Positions 35,864 through 44,174 of a stretch of DNA of 64,000 bases are shown in pieces. Both the position numbers and the translations under genes were made by a program. Below the pieces are notes generated by a model that saw nothing but the letters and a program-made list of their open reading frames with translations, did no database searches and was not told the origin of the DNA. The DNA lies in NCBI RefSeq assembly GCF_033842475.1, contig NZ_JAWXYB010000018.1:1-64000 (forward strand), given 5' to 3'. Numbering within the stretch: position 1 is the stretch's first letter; every line of letters starts with the position of its first letter. Source of the DNA: Acidiphilium acidophilum. GTDB taxonomy: Bacteria > Pseudomonadota > Alphaproteobacteria > Acetobacterales > Acetobacteraceae.

Positions 35864-37216
35864 GGTGGTGTAACCTGACGTCTGGAAATTCATTTTGGGT
35901 TGGGAGTTGGTGCCCTTGCCGGGGCATGCCCCGGCAAGGGCTGTTCATTCTGGTATTCCATGCAGTTGTTCACACCAACATGGAGACCGATGAATGGACG
36001 CCAAAAAGGATACGATTATCGAGGCACTTTTGGAACATCTGATCGAAAACGGCGCAGGCGATATCGCCACGGTATTTGCCAGGACCTTCGAACTCGCCAT
36101 GCAGATCGAGCGCGAACGCTTCCTCCACGCCAGTCACTACGAGCGCAACCCCGATCGTCAGGGTTACGCCAATGGCTACAAGCCCAAGCGGATCGATACC
36201 CCGGCCGGGTCGATCACCGTCGATGTCCCCAAAACCGCCGGTCACGTGGGCGAACCCTTCTACCCACAGTCCCTCGAACGCGGCCGACGCTCGGTCCGCG
36301 CCGTCATGGTCGCCGTCGCCGAAATGTACATCAAAGGCGTCTCCACCCGCGACGTCGAGGCCGTCATGCGCGAATTCGGCATCGAAAGCCTCTCCTCCGC
36401 TCAGGTCAGCCGCGCCAGCAAGCTGCTCGATGACGAACTCGCCGCCTGGCGCACCCGACCCCTCGCCGAGATCCGCTACCTCATCCTCGACGCCAGATAT
36501 GAAAAAATGCGCGATAATGGCGTCGTCCGCGATGCCGCCGTGCTCTCGGCCATCGGCATCGGACCCGATGAACGCCGCCGTGTCCTCGGCGTCTCGGTCG
36601 CCCTTTCCGAGGCCGAAGTCCATTGGCGTGCCTTCCTCGAAAGCCTCCATCAGCGTGGCCTGCGAGGCGTCGAATTCATCGTCTCCGATGACCATGCCGG
36701 ATTGCACGCCGCACGCCGCGCCGTCTTCGGCGCCGCACACTGGCAACGATGCCAGTTCCACCTCGCCCAAAACGCCATCCACCACGCCCCCAACCACGCC
36801 ATCCGCAAACGCATCGGCGCAGAACTCCGGACCGTCTGGAACGCAAATTCCCTCGCCGCTGCCCAGATCGCTCTCACAACCCTCGTCAATGCCTATCGCG
36901 ACACCGCACCAAAGCTCGCCGATTGGCTCGAACGAAATATCCCCGAAGGCCTCACCGTCTTCACACTGCCAGAACCCCACCAGCGCCGGCTTCGCACTTC
37001 CAACCCCATGGAACGCGGCATCCAGCAGGAACTCAAACGCCGCACCACCAAAATCAGGGTCTTCCCCAACGAAGCCTCCCTCGAACGCCTCGTCAGCGCC
37101 GTCCTCGTCGAAATCGATGAAAAATGGGCCGCCGACACCAAGGGCTACATCAAGTGGGACTACCAGGATGCCTGACCCCCGCTCGCCCTATTTTCCAGAC
37201 ATCAGGTTGCTCAATC
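35864..37216 (+). mobile_element. IS256-family element, copy 2 (1353 bp)
   Basis: Same ends and length as copy 1. The duplication acgtaggcc (9 bp) is seen at 35855-35863 and 37217-37225. Confidence 0.95.
35994..37175 (+). CDS. IS256-family transposase, copy 2
   Basis: 393 aa, identical in protein sequence to copy 1, with the same D166/D232/E340 residues and the same upstream palindrome at 35912-35941. Oriented opposite to the membrane protein gene it interrupts. Confidence 0.95.
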   Translation: MDAKKDTIIEALLEHLIENGAGDIATVFARTFELAMQIERERFLHASHYERNPDRQGYANGYKPKRIDTPAGSITVDVPKTAGHVGEPFYPQSLERGRRSVRAVMVAVAEMYIKGVSTRDVEAVMREFGIESLSSAQVSRASKLLDDELAAWRTRPLAEIRYLILDARYEKMRDNGVVRDAAVLSAIGIGPDERRRVLGVSVALSEAEVHWRAFLESLHQRGLRGVEFIVSDDHAGLHAARRAVFGAAHWQRCQFHLAQNAIHHAPNHAIRKRIGAELRTVWNANSLAAAQIALTTLVNAYRDTAPKLADWLERNIPEGLTVFTLPEPHQRRLRTSNPMERGIQQELKRRTTKIRVFPNEASLERLVSAVLVEIDEKWAADTKGYIKWDYQDA

Positions 37217-37418
37217 ACGTAGGCCGAGGCCGGGAAGCTAAATATCGCTGTCGTCACGCTTTTCTATACTCCCTGATATCGGCCAGATTGGTTCCTACCC
37301 GGTGCACAAACCTAATTCCGCGCCGACGATGTTTCGACATCAAACGGTGCTTTAGGCGAGAAAATTTACTAAATCGCTAGCGAGAGGATCAACACTTTGT
37401 GATCGAATTCGGTTCGCG

Positions 37419-37556
37419 TCATGTTGATCTATCGGGATTGCCGCGCGCGATTTTCTCCCCGACACCACTTTCGAAATACGCGTTGCCCCGCCAAAGGACG
37501 TTGACCCGGATGCCCTTGGCGGCAAGCTGGTAAGACAGACCCTTGGCGTAATGAAT
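37419..37556 (-). pseudogene. Short-chain dehydrogenase (SDR) remnant
   Basis: The frame encodes HYAKGLSYQLAAKGIRVNVL then GNAYFESGVGEKIARGNPD, matching the post-catalytic helix and beta strand of SDR proteins (K..L...LA..GIRVN). The Rossmann N-terminus and catalytic Tyr-Lys region are absent. Only about 45 residues remain. Confidence 0.55.
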
Positions 37557-37626
37557 CAGCCGCTGCCTTGAACAGCTCGTAGGGCCCCCCAGCATACGCA
37601 CCTCAAATCCAATACCTCAAAGCGGG

Positions 37627-37713
37627 ATGGCCCACTCGCTCTTTCGGCAAGGATGCGTACTCTACGAACTCATACCCAATATGCCAGTGCATCGTCTCTG
37701 CCCATTGATATCG
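37627..37713 (+). pseudogene. Relic of an IS4-family transposase C-terminus
   Basis: The frame AHSLFRQGCVLYELIPNMP followed by VHRLCPLI is a diverged copy of the C-terminal region of the IS4 transposase at 24248-25420. It lies just outside IS66 element 2, whose insertion point is 14 bases further on, so an IS4-type relic was the landing site. Confidence 0.6.
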
Positions 37714-37945
37714 GATCGAAAACTTCGGTTGATAGTATCCATCCGGCGAAGACCGCGTCCTGATAGCCGCTCGGCGTTCACGGATCGCTGTAGTGGGGTG
37801 ATCAGGCGACCTGTGCGACTGGGTTGTGGTTTTGCGGATCGATCCAGTTCCAAGGCATCAGTTCCTCGATCCGGTGGACCGGATGGCCGGCGATGCGCGC
37901 GAGGATGTCGGCGAGCCAGGCCTGCGGATCGACATCGTTCATTTT

Positions 37946-37984
37946 TGCCGTTTATGCCGTCCGCCGAACTATGCCGAATGGTTT
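37946..37984 (+). repeat. Left end repeat of RIT element 2
   Basis: Perfect 39-base inverted match to 41318-41356; contains three copies of the atgccg module in alternating spacing. Confidence 0.9.
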
Positions 37985-38074
37985 TATTTTTGCCCTAAAT
38001 GGCGATGACCTGGACTTGATGGGTTCGGCATAGTTTGTCCCCTGCCTCCGCTTTCAACAGCGGAGAATAGGAAC

Positions 38075-39316
38075 ATGAATTGTGAAGAGTATTTGCTTAG
38101 AAGCCGGCTGTACCAGCGTCTCAAGGGCGGGCAGCACGGCCAGCTTGTCGAGCGCTACGCAGCACGTATTGTGAGAGACGGGCTCGTTCGACACGGCGTC
38201 TGGCGATCTTTCAATGTGGTCGGGGGGCTGTTGAGTTGGATCGCAAGCCGTCGCAGCACGGTGGCGGATCTCGATGAACGAGTGACCGAAAAATATCTCC
38301 GGCATCGGGCTCGGAAGCAGTCTATCCAGCCTGGCGACCGATCCGCGCTGAAGCGATGGCTATCGGTATTGCGCGAGGAAGGTGCGATCGCGCCAGCGGT
38401 GATGCCGCCTGCCACCTCGCGAGATCGGATTTTTAGTGAATTCGCTGCCTATCTGAGGACAGAGCGCGGCCTGACCCCGAAGTCCATCGTTCGTCATCTC
38501 CCGCCTATCCGCAGGTTCCTGCACGAGGTGTGCCCCGCCGGCGACGCCGACCTAGGCAAGATCAGTCAGGTGGAAGTGATCCGCTATATCGAGCGCCACG
38601 CCCAGGATTGGAGCCCTGCAACTGGGAAGGGGATGTGCTCGTCGCTGCGAGTCTTCCTTCGTTACCTCCACCATCAAGGGCTGAACCCTCGCGCGTTGGC
38701 CCATTGTGTGCCGTCCATGCGACGATGGAAATTCGCGGCACTGCCCACTTTTCTGACCGCCACCCAAGTTCAGAGGGCGCTTGACGGTTGCGACCGGGCA
38801 ACCCCTATGGGACGGCGAGACTACGCCATTCTGATGATGCTGGCTAAGCTCGGCCTCCGCGCCGGCGAGGTAGCGACCCTCACCTTGGATGATATCGACT
38901 GGCGTACCGGCGAGATTCTCGTTCGTGCCAAGGGCCGACAGCGCGCACGAATGCCGATCTTGCCGGATGTTGGCGCGGCCATCGTTGCATATCTACGCGA
39001 TGGCCGTCCACAGGCCTCGTGTCGGCAATTGTTTATTCGCACGCTCGCGCCTCATCTCGGCTTTGCTTCTGGGTGTGCGATCACGATGATCGCCAAAATG
39101 GCTCTTGATCGCGTCGGAATTGAGGGCTGCGCACACCGCGGTGCCCATATCTTCCGGCACAGCCTCGCCACCGAACTGCTTCGGTCCGGCGCAACCTTGT
39201 CCCAGATTGGTCAGCTGCTGCGGCACGAGAGCCACGACACCACCCGGATATACGCGAAGGTCGATATCGAAACGCTGCGGACATTGAGTCGGCCCTGGCC
39301 GGGAGGCGCGCAATGA
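38075..39316 (+). CDS. RIT tyrosine recombinase, first of trio (element 2)
   Basis: 413 aa; ggagaataggaac precedes the ATG at 38075. N-terminal extension (YLLRSRLYQRLKGGQH), core-binding domain around residues 115-215, catalytic segments KLGLRAGEVATL, RAKGRQRARMPI, HIFRHSLATEL, LLRHESHDTTR and nucleophile Tyr in IYAKVDI. Active site complete. The ending PWPGGAQ matches the ending PWPGAGGAQ of the first recombinase of element 1. Overlaps the next gene by ATGA. Confidence 0.9.
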   Translation: MNCEEYLLRSRLYQRLKGGQHGQLVERYAARIVRDGLVRHGVWRSFNVVGGLLSWIASRRSTVADLDERVTEKYLRHRARKQSIQPGDRSALKRWLSVLREEGAIAPAVMPPATSRDRIFSEFAAYLRTERGLTPKSIVRHLPPIRRFLHEVCPAGDADLGKISQVEVIRYIERHAQDWSPATGKGMCSSLRVFLRYLHHQGLNPRALAHCVPSMRRWKFAALPTFLTATQVQRALDGCDRATPMGRRDYAILMMLAKLGLRAGEVATLTLDDIDWRTGEILVRAKGRQRARMPILPDVGAAIVAYLRDGRPQASCRQLFIRTLAPHLGFASGCAITMIAKMALDRVGIEGCAHRGAHIFRHSLATELLRSGATLSQIGQLLRHESHDTTRIYAKVDIETLRTLSRPWPGGAQ

Positions 39317-40239
39317 TCGACCTAAGATCCGCTCTCGAGAAATATCTAAGTATGCGCAAGGGACTTGGATATAAGTACGAGCAACAAACCCGGCGGCTCC
39401 GCGACTTTGTCGCATTCATGGAGAAGCGCAAGGCTAAAACCATCACTACCAAGCTCGCGATGGAATGGGCGACACTGCCGCCTGATCGGCATGCGTATTG
39501 GGCTTTGCGGTTGAGCGACGTGCGCGGGTTCGCGCGCCATGTCTCCAACTTCGATCCGACAACGGAGGTACCCCCAGCCGGCGTCCTGCCGGGATGGAAG
39601 CGTGCGAAGCCTCATATCTACAGCGACGCGCAAATCGATGATCTGCTGGCGGCGGCTCTGGCTTTGCCGCCAGAGAGGGGCCTGCGGCGATGGACCTACC
39701 ATACACTGTTCGGCCTGATCGCGGTCACCGGTATGCGTCTCTCTGAGGCGATGGGGATTGAGCGTGACGATGTCGACCTCGACAAGGGGGTGCTGACGGT
39801 CCGGCTGACCAAGTTCGGCAAATCACGACTCTTGCCATTGCATCCAACGACCAGCGCCGCGCTGCGCAGCTACGCCAACCGGCGCGATGCGCATCTCGGC
39901 CCGCGCTGCGGTTCGACCTTCTTCGTCGCCGAACAGGGTGGCCGCCTGCTGCACCAGTACGTCCATCGCGTCTTCTGGCGCCTGTCCCATGAGATCGGGC
40001 TGCGGCGCCCTGGCGATCGTACCGGGCCACGCGTGCATGACTTCCGGCACCGCTTTGCTATCCGGACGCTGCTCGATTGGCATCGCGAAGGCAAGAACGT
40101 CGAACAGAAACTTCCGGCACTCTCCACCTACCTCGGCCACACCTGTGTACGCGATACATACTGGTATCTCTCGGCCTGCCCTGAGTTGATGGAAGAAGCG
40201 GCGCGGTGCCTCGATCGGCGATGGGAGGCGACGCCATGA
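39313..40239 (+). CDS. RIT tyrosine recombinase, second of trio (element 2)
   Basis: 308 aa. Core-binding region with YLSMRKGLGYKYEQQTRRL and catalytic segments VTGMRLSEAMGI, KFGKSRLLPLHP, HDFRHRFAIRT, YLGHTCVRDTYWYLS. As in element 1 the tyrosine region is YWYL and the HDFRH-LGH spacing is long, so this is the same trio class. Start overlaps the previous stop and stop overlaps the next start. Confidence 0.9.
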   Translation: MIDLRSALEKYLSMRKGLGYKYEQQTRRLRDFVAFMEKRKAKTITTKLAMEWATLPPDRHAYWALRLSDVRGFARHVSNFDPTTEVPPAGVLPGWKRAKPHIYSDAQIDDLLAAALALPPERGLRRWTYHTLFGLIAVTGMRLSEAMGIERDDVDLDKGVLTVRLTKFGKSRLLPLHPTTSAALRSYANRRDAHLGPRCGSTFFVAEQGGRLLHQYVHRVFWRLSHEIGLRRPGDRTGPRVHDFRHRFAIRTLLDWHREGKNVEQKLPALSTYLGHTCVRDTYWYLSACPELMEEAARCLDRRWEATP

Positions 40240-41237
40240 AGCCCCCCTGCAATATCGCCACGTTGATCGAGCGCTACTTCACCGAGTGGCTCATACGCCA
40301 GCGTAACGTCAGCTCCAACACGATCGCATCCTACCGGGATACGTTCCGGCTACTGTTCAGGTTCGCACAAATGCGGCTCCATAAGCCCCCTTCGGATTTG
40401 GCACTCAGCGACCTAGATGCACCGTTTATCGGTGGATTCTTAATCGATCTTGAGATGAAGCGCGGTGCCAGCCCCAAGACTCGCAACCTGCGCCTTACAG
40501 CCATCAGGGCCTTCTTCCGATTCGTATCGTTCGAGGAGCCGGCACACAGCGCGCTGATCCAGCGCGTGCTCGCGATACCGAGCAAGCGCCACGATAAGCG
40601 ACAGGTGCACTTCCTGACACGTCCCGAGATTGAGGCCATTCTCGCCGCGACCGATCGGACGACGTGGCTCGGCCGCCGCGATCACACCTTGCTGCTTCTA
40701 GCAGTCCAGACGGGCTTGCGCCTCTCCGAGTTGATCAGTCTCGACAGGGAGGCAGTCCACCTCGGCGCCGGCGCTCATGTCCGGTGCGTCGGCAAGGGGC
40801 GGAAGGAGCGAGCCACGCCGCTATCCACCATTGCTCGAGGTGCGCTCCAGGCATGGCTGAAGGAGCCTGCCCGGAAAGGAGGAACTGTTCTGTTCCCCAA
40901 CATGCACGGTGGGCGACTCAGTGCCGACAGCGTCCAGTCGCTACTGGCGAAGTATGTGAAGGTCGCCACCGAAAATTGTGCGTCGTTAAAGTCGAAGCGG
41001 GTGTCGCCCCACGTGTTGAGGCACAGCGCGGCCATGGAGTTGCTGCAGGCGGGCGTCGACTGCTCCGTGATCGCGCTTTGGCTCGGTCATGAATCGATCG
41101 AGACGACACAGACCTATCTGCATGCACATATCGCCCTCAAGGAGGCCGCATTGGCAAAGCTCACGCCATACCAGAGCGGAAAGAAAACGCGCTTCCGCCC
41201 CGACGACCGATTACTCGCCTTCTTGGAAGCGCTCTGA
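40236..41237 (+). CDS. RIT tyrosine recombinase, third of trio (element 2)
   Basis: 333 aa from the ATG at 40236 in an ATGA overlap (an upstream frame start at 40206 is inside the previous gene). Segments YRDTFRLLFRFAQ, QTGLRLSELISL, GKGRKERATPLS, HVLRHSAAMELL, WLGHESIETTQTYLHA. Ends FRPDDRLLAFLEAL, nearly the same as element 1. Confidence 0.9.
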   Translation: MKPPCNIATLIERYFTEWLIRQRNVSSNTIASYRDTFRLLFRFAQMRLHKPPSDLALSDLDAPFIGGFLIDLEMKRGASPKTRNLRLTAIRAFFRFVSFEEPAHSALIQRVLAIPSKRHDKRQVHFLTRPEIEAILAATDRTTWLGRRDHTLLLLAVQTGLRLSELISLDREAVHLGAGAHVRCVGKGRKERATPLSTIARGALQAWLKEPARKGGTVLFPNMHGGRLSADSVQSLLAKYVKVATENCASLKSKRVSPHVLRHSAAMELLQAGVDCSVIALWLGHESIETTQTYLHAHIALKEAALAKLTPYQSGKKTRFRPDDRLLAFLEAL

Positions 41238-41317
41238 CTGGCTAAACTATGCCGAATGAAACGGAATCAACTGCCACGGAAGAACCGAGAGAAACTCGAC
41301 AACCGTGCATTTTTCGG

Positions 41318-41356
41318 AAACCATTCGGCATAGTTCGGCGGACGGCATAAACGGCA
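41318..41356 (-). repeat. Right end repeat of RIT element 2
   Basis: Perfect inverted partner of 37946-37984, followed by the extra palindrome at 41357-41378. Confidence 0.9.
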
Positions 41357-42977
41357 TTATGCCGCGCCCGGCATAATGCTGTCGTGATCAGGGTGTACAT
41401 CATGGCGGCCCTTTCCCCACCCCGGTCGGAACCGGCGAATAACCATGATTTTCTGCCCAGAGCCAGGGTCCGCAGGGCGCGTTCGGCCGCGTTGTTGGTC
41501 AGGCAGATCCGCCCGTCGGTCAGGAACCGCGTGAACGCCGACCAACGGTTCAGCATGTAGTCCATCGCCTTTGCGACATCGTTGTGCCGCGAGAGTTTGG
41601 CCCGCTCGGCACGCATCCAACTTTCCAGTTCGGTGACCAGCGGGGCGCTGAGCTGTTGGCGCGCCGCCAGGCGTTCAGCCGGCAACTGGCCGTTGATGCC
41701 CCGCTCGATTTCAAACAGCGCGTCGATCCGCTGCACCGCGGCCAGCGCCATCGGGGCGACGAAGGCAGGCGTCTTGCCTTGCGCGCGGCGTTTGGCGTTT
41801 CGAGCGATGTCGGCCAGTTCGAAGAATTTTCGTCGCCCGTGCGCCCAACACGCCGCTTCGATGATCGGGCCAGGGGATCGGGTCGGCACGTACAATTTGT
41901 TGTAGCCGCCATAAGCATCCGCCTGGAATATCCCGCTGTATTCGGCAAGATGACTTTGCGGGTGAATGCCGGCGCGGTCGCGGGAATAATAGAACACCGC
42001 GCAGGGTGGACCCGATCCGCCAAACGGTCGATCGTCGCGCACATAAACCCAGACGCGGGCGATATCGGTCTGACCCTGCGCAAGCACCGGCACGGTGGTG
42101 TCATCGCCGTGGATCCGACCGCCGGTGAACACCATGGTTTTGATGAAGGCATACACCGGCTTAAGCGCGACACAGGTGGCGCCGATCAGATCGGCCAGGG
42201 TCGAGACGCTGAGCGCAACGCCTTCCAGGCCGAACCGTTCGGATTGGCGGTTCAGCGGCTGATGCAGGCCAAACTTGTCGTAGGCGATCATCGCGAGCAG
42301 GCTGGGACCGGCGAAGGCGCGCGGAATGGTGTGGAAGGGTGCGGGTTCCTGGCTGATCTTCTCACAATCGCGGCAGGTGAATTTCTCCCGCACATGCTGG
42401 ATTACCTTGAACGTTCGCGGGGTGGATTCCAACGTCTCGGTGACACTCTCCCCGAGCTTGGCCAGGCGCGAGCCACCGCAGCAGAAGCACTGGGTCGGCC
42501 CCGGCAGGACAACCCGCTCGCGGAGCAGGTGCTCGGGGAAGGGCTGGCGCGACGGGCGCTTGCGGGTGAAGCCGGCGACAGTCGTGGTTTTGGCCTTCGC
42601 GGCTTCCTGCTCGGCATGTAGTTCGTCCTCGGTGGCACTGGTCTCGAGCTCTTCGAGTTTCAGCTCCATCTGGTCGAGCAGCCGGGCCGTGCGTTCCGCC
42701 CTGGGGCCGTAGAGGGCGCGCTTGAGCTTCTCGATCTGCAGCTTCAGATGCTCGACATAGGCGGCGGTATCGGACTGCGCGGCGCGCGCTGCGGCTGAAT
42801 CCGCTTCGGCGGCATCAGCTCGCGACATCGCTCCTCGAACGATCTCTTTCAGCGCGGCAATGTCGTCCGGCAGGGCCAGCGAATCGATATCCATGCATCG
42901 GATAGAATCATAAACCGCTTGGGTTTCGCTACAGAAATCCGTAGCAAACAGCAGGTTTTTACCCTGATTTTTTGCAC

Positions 42978-43325
42978 TTACCCGGCAGATTGTGGCCGCC
43001 AGGTTTGTTGCGGATTTCTCCAGTCGATCGCCTCCAGAAGATAACCGACCTGACCCGCCGTAAGTGACACAGCCCCATCCGTCGTCTGTGGCCAGATAAA
43101 ACGGCCCTTGTCCAAACGCTTCGCAAATAGCGATAACCCGACACCGTCATGCCAGATCGCCTTGATCAACGATCCGCTGCGTCCCCGGAAGAAGAAAACG
43201 TCACCGCAGAATGGCTCCCGGCCCAGGCCTTGCTGCACCTGCAACGCGAGACCCCTCATCCCGCGACGCATATCCGTGTGCCCCGACGCCAGCCAGATCC
43301 GTACGCCGGCTGGAACCGGGATCAT
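42978..43325 (-). CDS. tnpB: IS66 accessory protein TnpB
   Basis: 115 aa. Typical IS66 Orf2: IWLASGHTDMRRGMRGLALQ, then FRGRSGSLIKAIWHDGVGL, and KGRFIWPQ near the end. Required with TnpA and TnpC for IS66 transposition. Starts in an ATGA overlap with tnpA. Confidence 0.9.
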   Translation of the reverse strand: MIPVPAGVRIWLASGHTDMRRGMRGLALQVQQGLGREPFCGDVFFFRGRSGSLIKAIWHDGVGLSLFAKRLDKGRFIWPQTTDGAVSLTAGQVGYLLEAIDWRNPQQTWRPQSAG

Positions 43326-43747
43326 CGCCGCACCGCCGTCATCACACGACGCAAGGCGGCCATCCCAACCCCGTCATCAACCCGAACACAGGTGCCGTCC
43401 GGCAGCACGATCTCAATCCGCCCCATCTCGGATCGCGCTGCCCGCTTGTGCGACACAGAATCTGCATCGGTCTCATCCACCGAAGCTGATTTGCCAGACC
43501 CCCGCGGCATCGACAGCGCCGCACTCGCCATCATCCGCACCGGAATGAACTCCGGCTCTACCGGCACCCGTGCCAACTCACCGCGCCGAACCTGCCCGCG
43601 CCATTTCCACAACTGCCCTCGCGAAATATCGTGCCGCCGTGCCACCAAAGCAAATACCGCATCCGGCGCCTCAGCCTCTGCGACAATCCGAAGCTTGTCC
43701 TCATCCCGCCAGCGACGTCGCCGCTCAGTCCCCGTGATGATCTCCAT
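43322..43747 (-). CDS. tnpA: IS66 accessory protein TnpA
   Basis: 141 aa. N-terminal helix-turn-helix (RRRWRDEDKLRIVAEAEAPD, VARRHDISRGQLWKWR) like other IS66 Orf1 proteins; the C-terminus IEIVLPDGTCVRVDDGV is also conserved in the family. First gene of the tnpABC run. Confidence 0.9.
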   Translation of the reverse strand: MEIITGTERRRRWRDEDKLRIVAEAEAPDAVFALVARRHDISRGQLWKWRGQVRRGELARVPVEPEFIPVRMMASAALSMPRGSGKSASVDETDADSVSHKRAARSEMGRIEIVLPDGTCVRVDDGVGMAALRRVMTAVRR

Positions 43748-43963
43748 CCGCCAAAGCTCCCCCCATATGAATCAGCTCATAGCAGCGCTATTATGAGCGG
43801 CTTCTTCCCGTAGCGGCAGGCGGCTCAGACCGGATGGTTACGGTTGATATCGCAATGAGCGGATTCTTGAGGAGCTTGGTAGGACTTCGGCATGTCGCTC
43901 GCGAGCGTCGCATGGGGGGCTCTCCATCAATATTTCCTCCCTCGTAATGATACCTAACTCCCG

Positions 43964-44113
43964 CTAACCCCGCATTTTTTTAGAGTTGAGCCATGCGCCG
44001 CCGCCAAGGGGGTCGAACAGTTTGACGACGGGGTGAGGGTCGAAGGCGGGGTTGGTGGCATCGCTTTGGCCGTTCGCGAGTATGGTGGCTCGTTGTTCGT
44101 CGGGGTTGAGCAT
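43964..44113 (-). pseudogene. DUF2958 protein, 3'-truncated
   Basis: From the ATG at 44113 (with ggagacacc in front) the 49-aa frame has RATILANGQSD, PHPVVKLFDPLGGGAWL, matching the N-terminus of DUF2958 proteins (about 110-120 aa). The C-terminal two thirds are missing and the frame ends in a Lys-rich tail, so the edge of the backbone block was cut here. Its upstream neighbour is the ParB-like gene. Confidence 0.65.
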
Positions 44114-44174
44114 GGGTGTCTCCATGGGCCGGGCGGTGGGTCCCGCCCGGCCTGTTGATGGTGAGAGGGCAGCG

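Larger units (their letters stand above)
35296..37257 (-). pseudogene. Polytopic membrane protein (GPR1/FUN34/YaaH-like), interrupted by IS256 copy 2
   Basis: A GTG at 37257 (preceded by gggagtatagaaaa) starts MTTAIFSFPASAY; IS256 copy 2 cuts after 41 bases and the frame resumes at 35854 and runs to 35296. Removing the IS and one 9-bp duplication gives 199 aa with about six membrane helices. PLGLAFFGLGTGYLIF, the MLQFLCGTYILL segment and FGIHWLAMGL echo the order seen in YaaH/SatP acetate-succinate channels, but the resemblance is weak. Transport of a small acid would suit the neighbours. An internal ATG at 35730 could give only a truncated product. Confidence 0.6.
37946..41378 (+). mobile_element. 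RIT (recombinase-in-trio) element 2
   Basis: Three overlapping tyrosine recombinase genes between a perfect 39-base inverted repeat (37946-37984 and 41318-41356). An inner pair, ttcggcatagttt, lies at 38024-38036 and inverted at 41244-41256, and an extra palindrome (attatgccgcgcccggcataat) sits only at the right end (41357-41378). The base triplet tgc occurs at both junctions with tnpC (37946-37948, 41377-41379). Same architecture as RIT element 1, but inserted antisense to its host gene. Confidence 0.9.
37802..42894 (-). pseudogene. tnpC: IS66 transposase TnpC, split by RIT element 2
   Basis: 5' part 42894-41377 and 3' part 37945-37802; joined at GCA|AAA they give 553 aa in frame. Visible parts: N-terminal coiled coil (HLKLQIEKLKRALYG), zinc finger (CFCCGG and CRDC), DDE core (IHGDDTTVPVLA, FQADAYGGYNKLY, LTNNAAERALRTLALGRKSW) and the separated C-terminal piece NDVDPQAWLADILARIAGHP. 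The insertion falls after MYTLITTA, 48 codons from the end. As now read, the frame runs into RIT DNA and stops at 41242, so a near-complete protein with a foreign tail may still form. Confidence 0.9.
37735..43841 (-). mobile_element. IS66-family element (tnpA-tnpB-tnpC) carrying RIT element 2
   Basis: Left end gtatccatccgg at 37735; right end, read inward on the minus strand from 43841, gtaaccatccgg. Flanked by the 8-bp duplication ggttgata (37727-37734 and 43842-43849). Without the RIT element the length is about 2.68 kb with tnpA, tnpB and tnpC on the minus strand, the normal IS66 plan. Confidence 0.9.

Noticed and set aside
37946-41378. CRISPR-like array from repeated atgccg units
   Set aside because: The repeats are inverted end modules of RIT elements without regular spacers.
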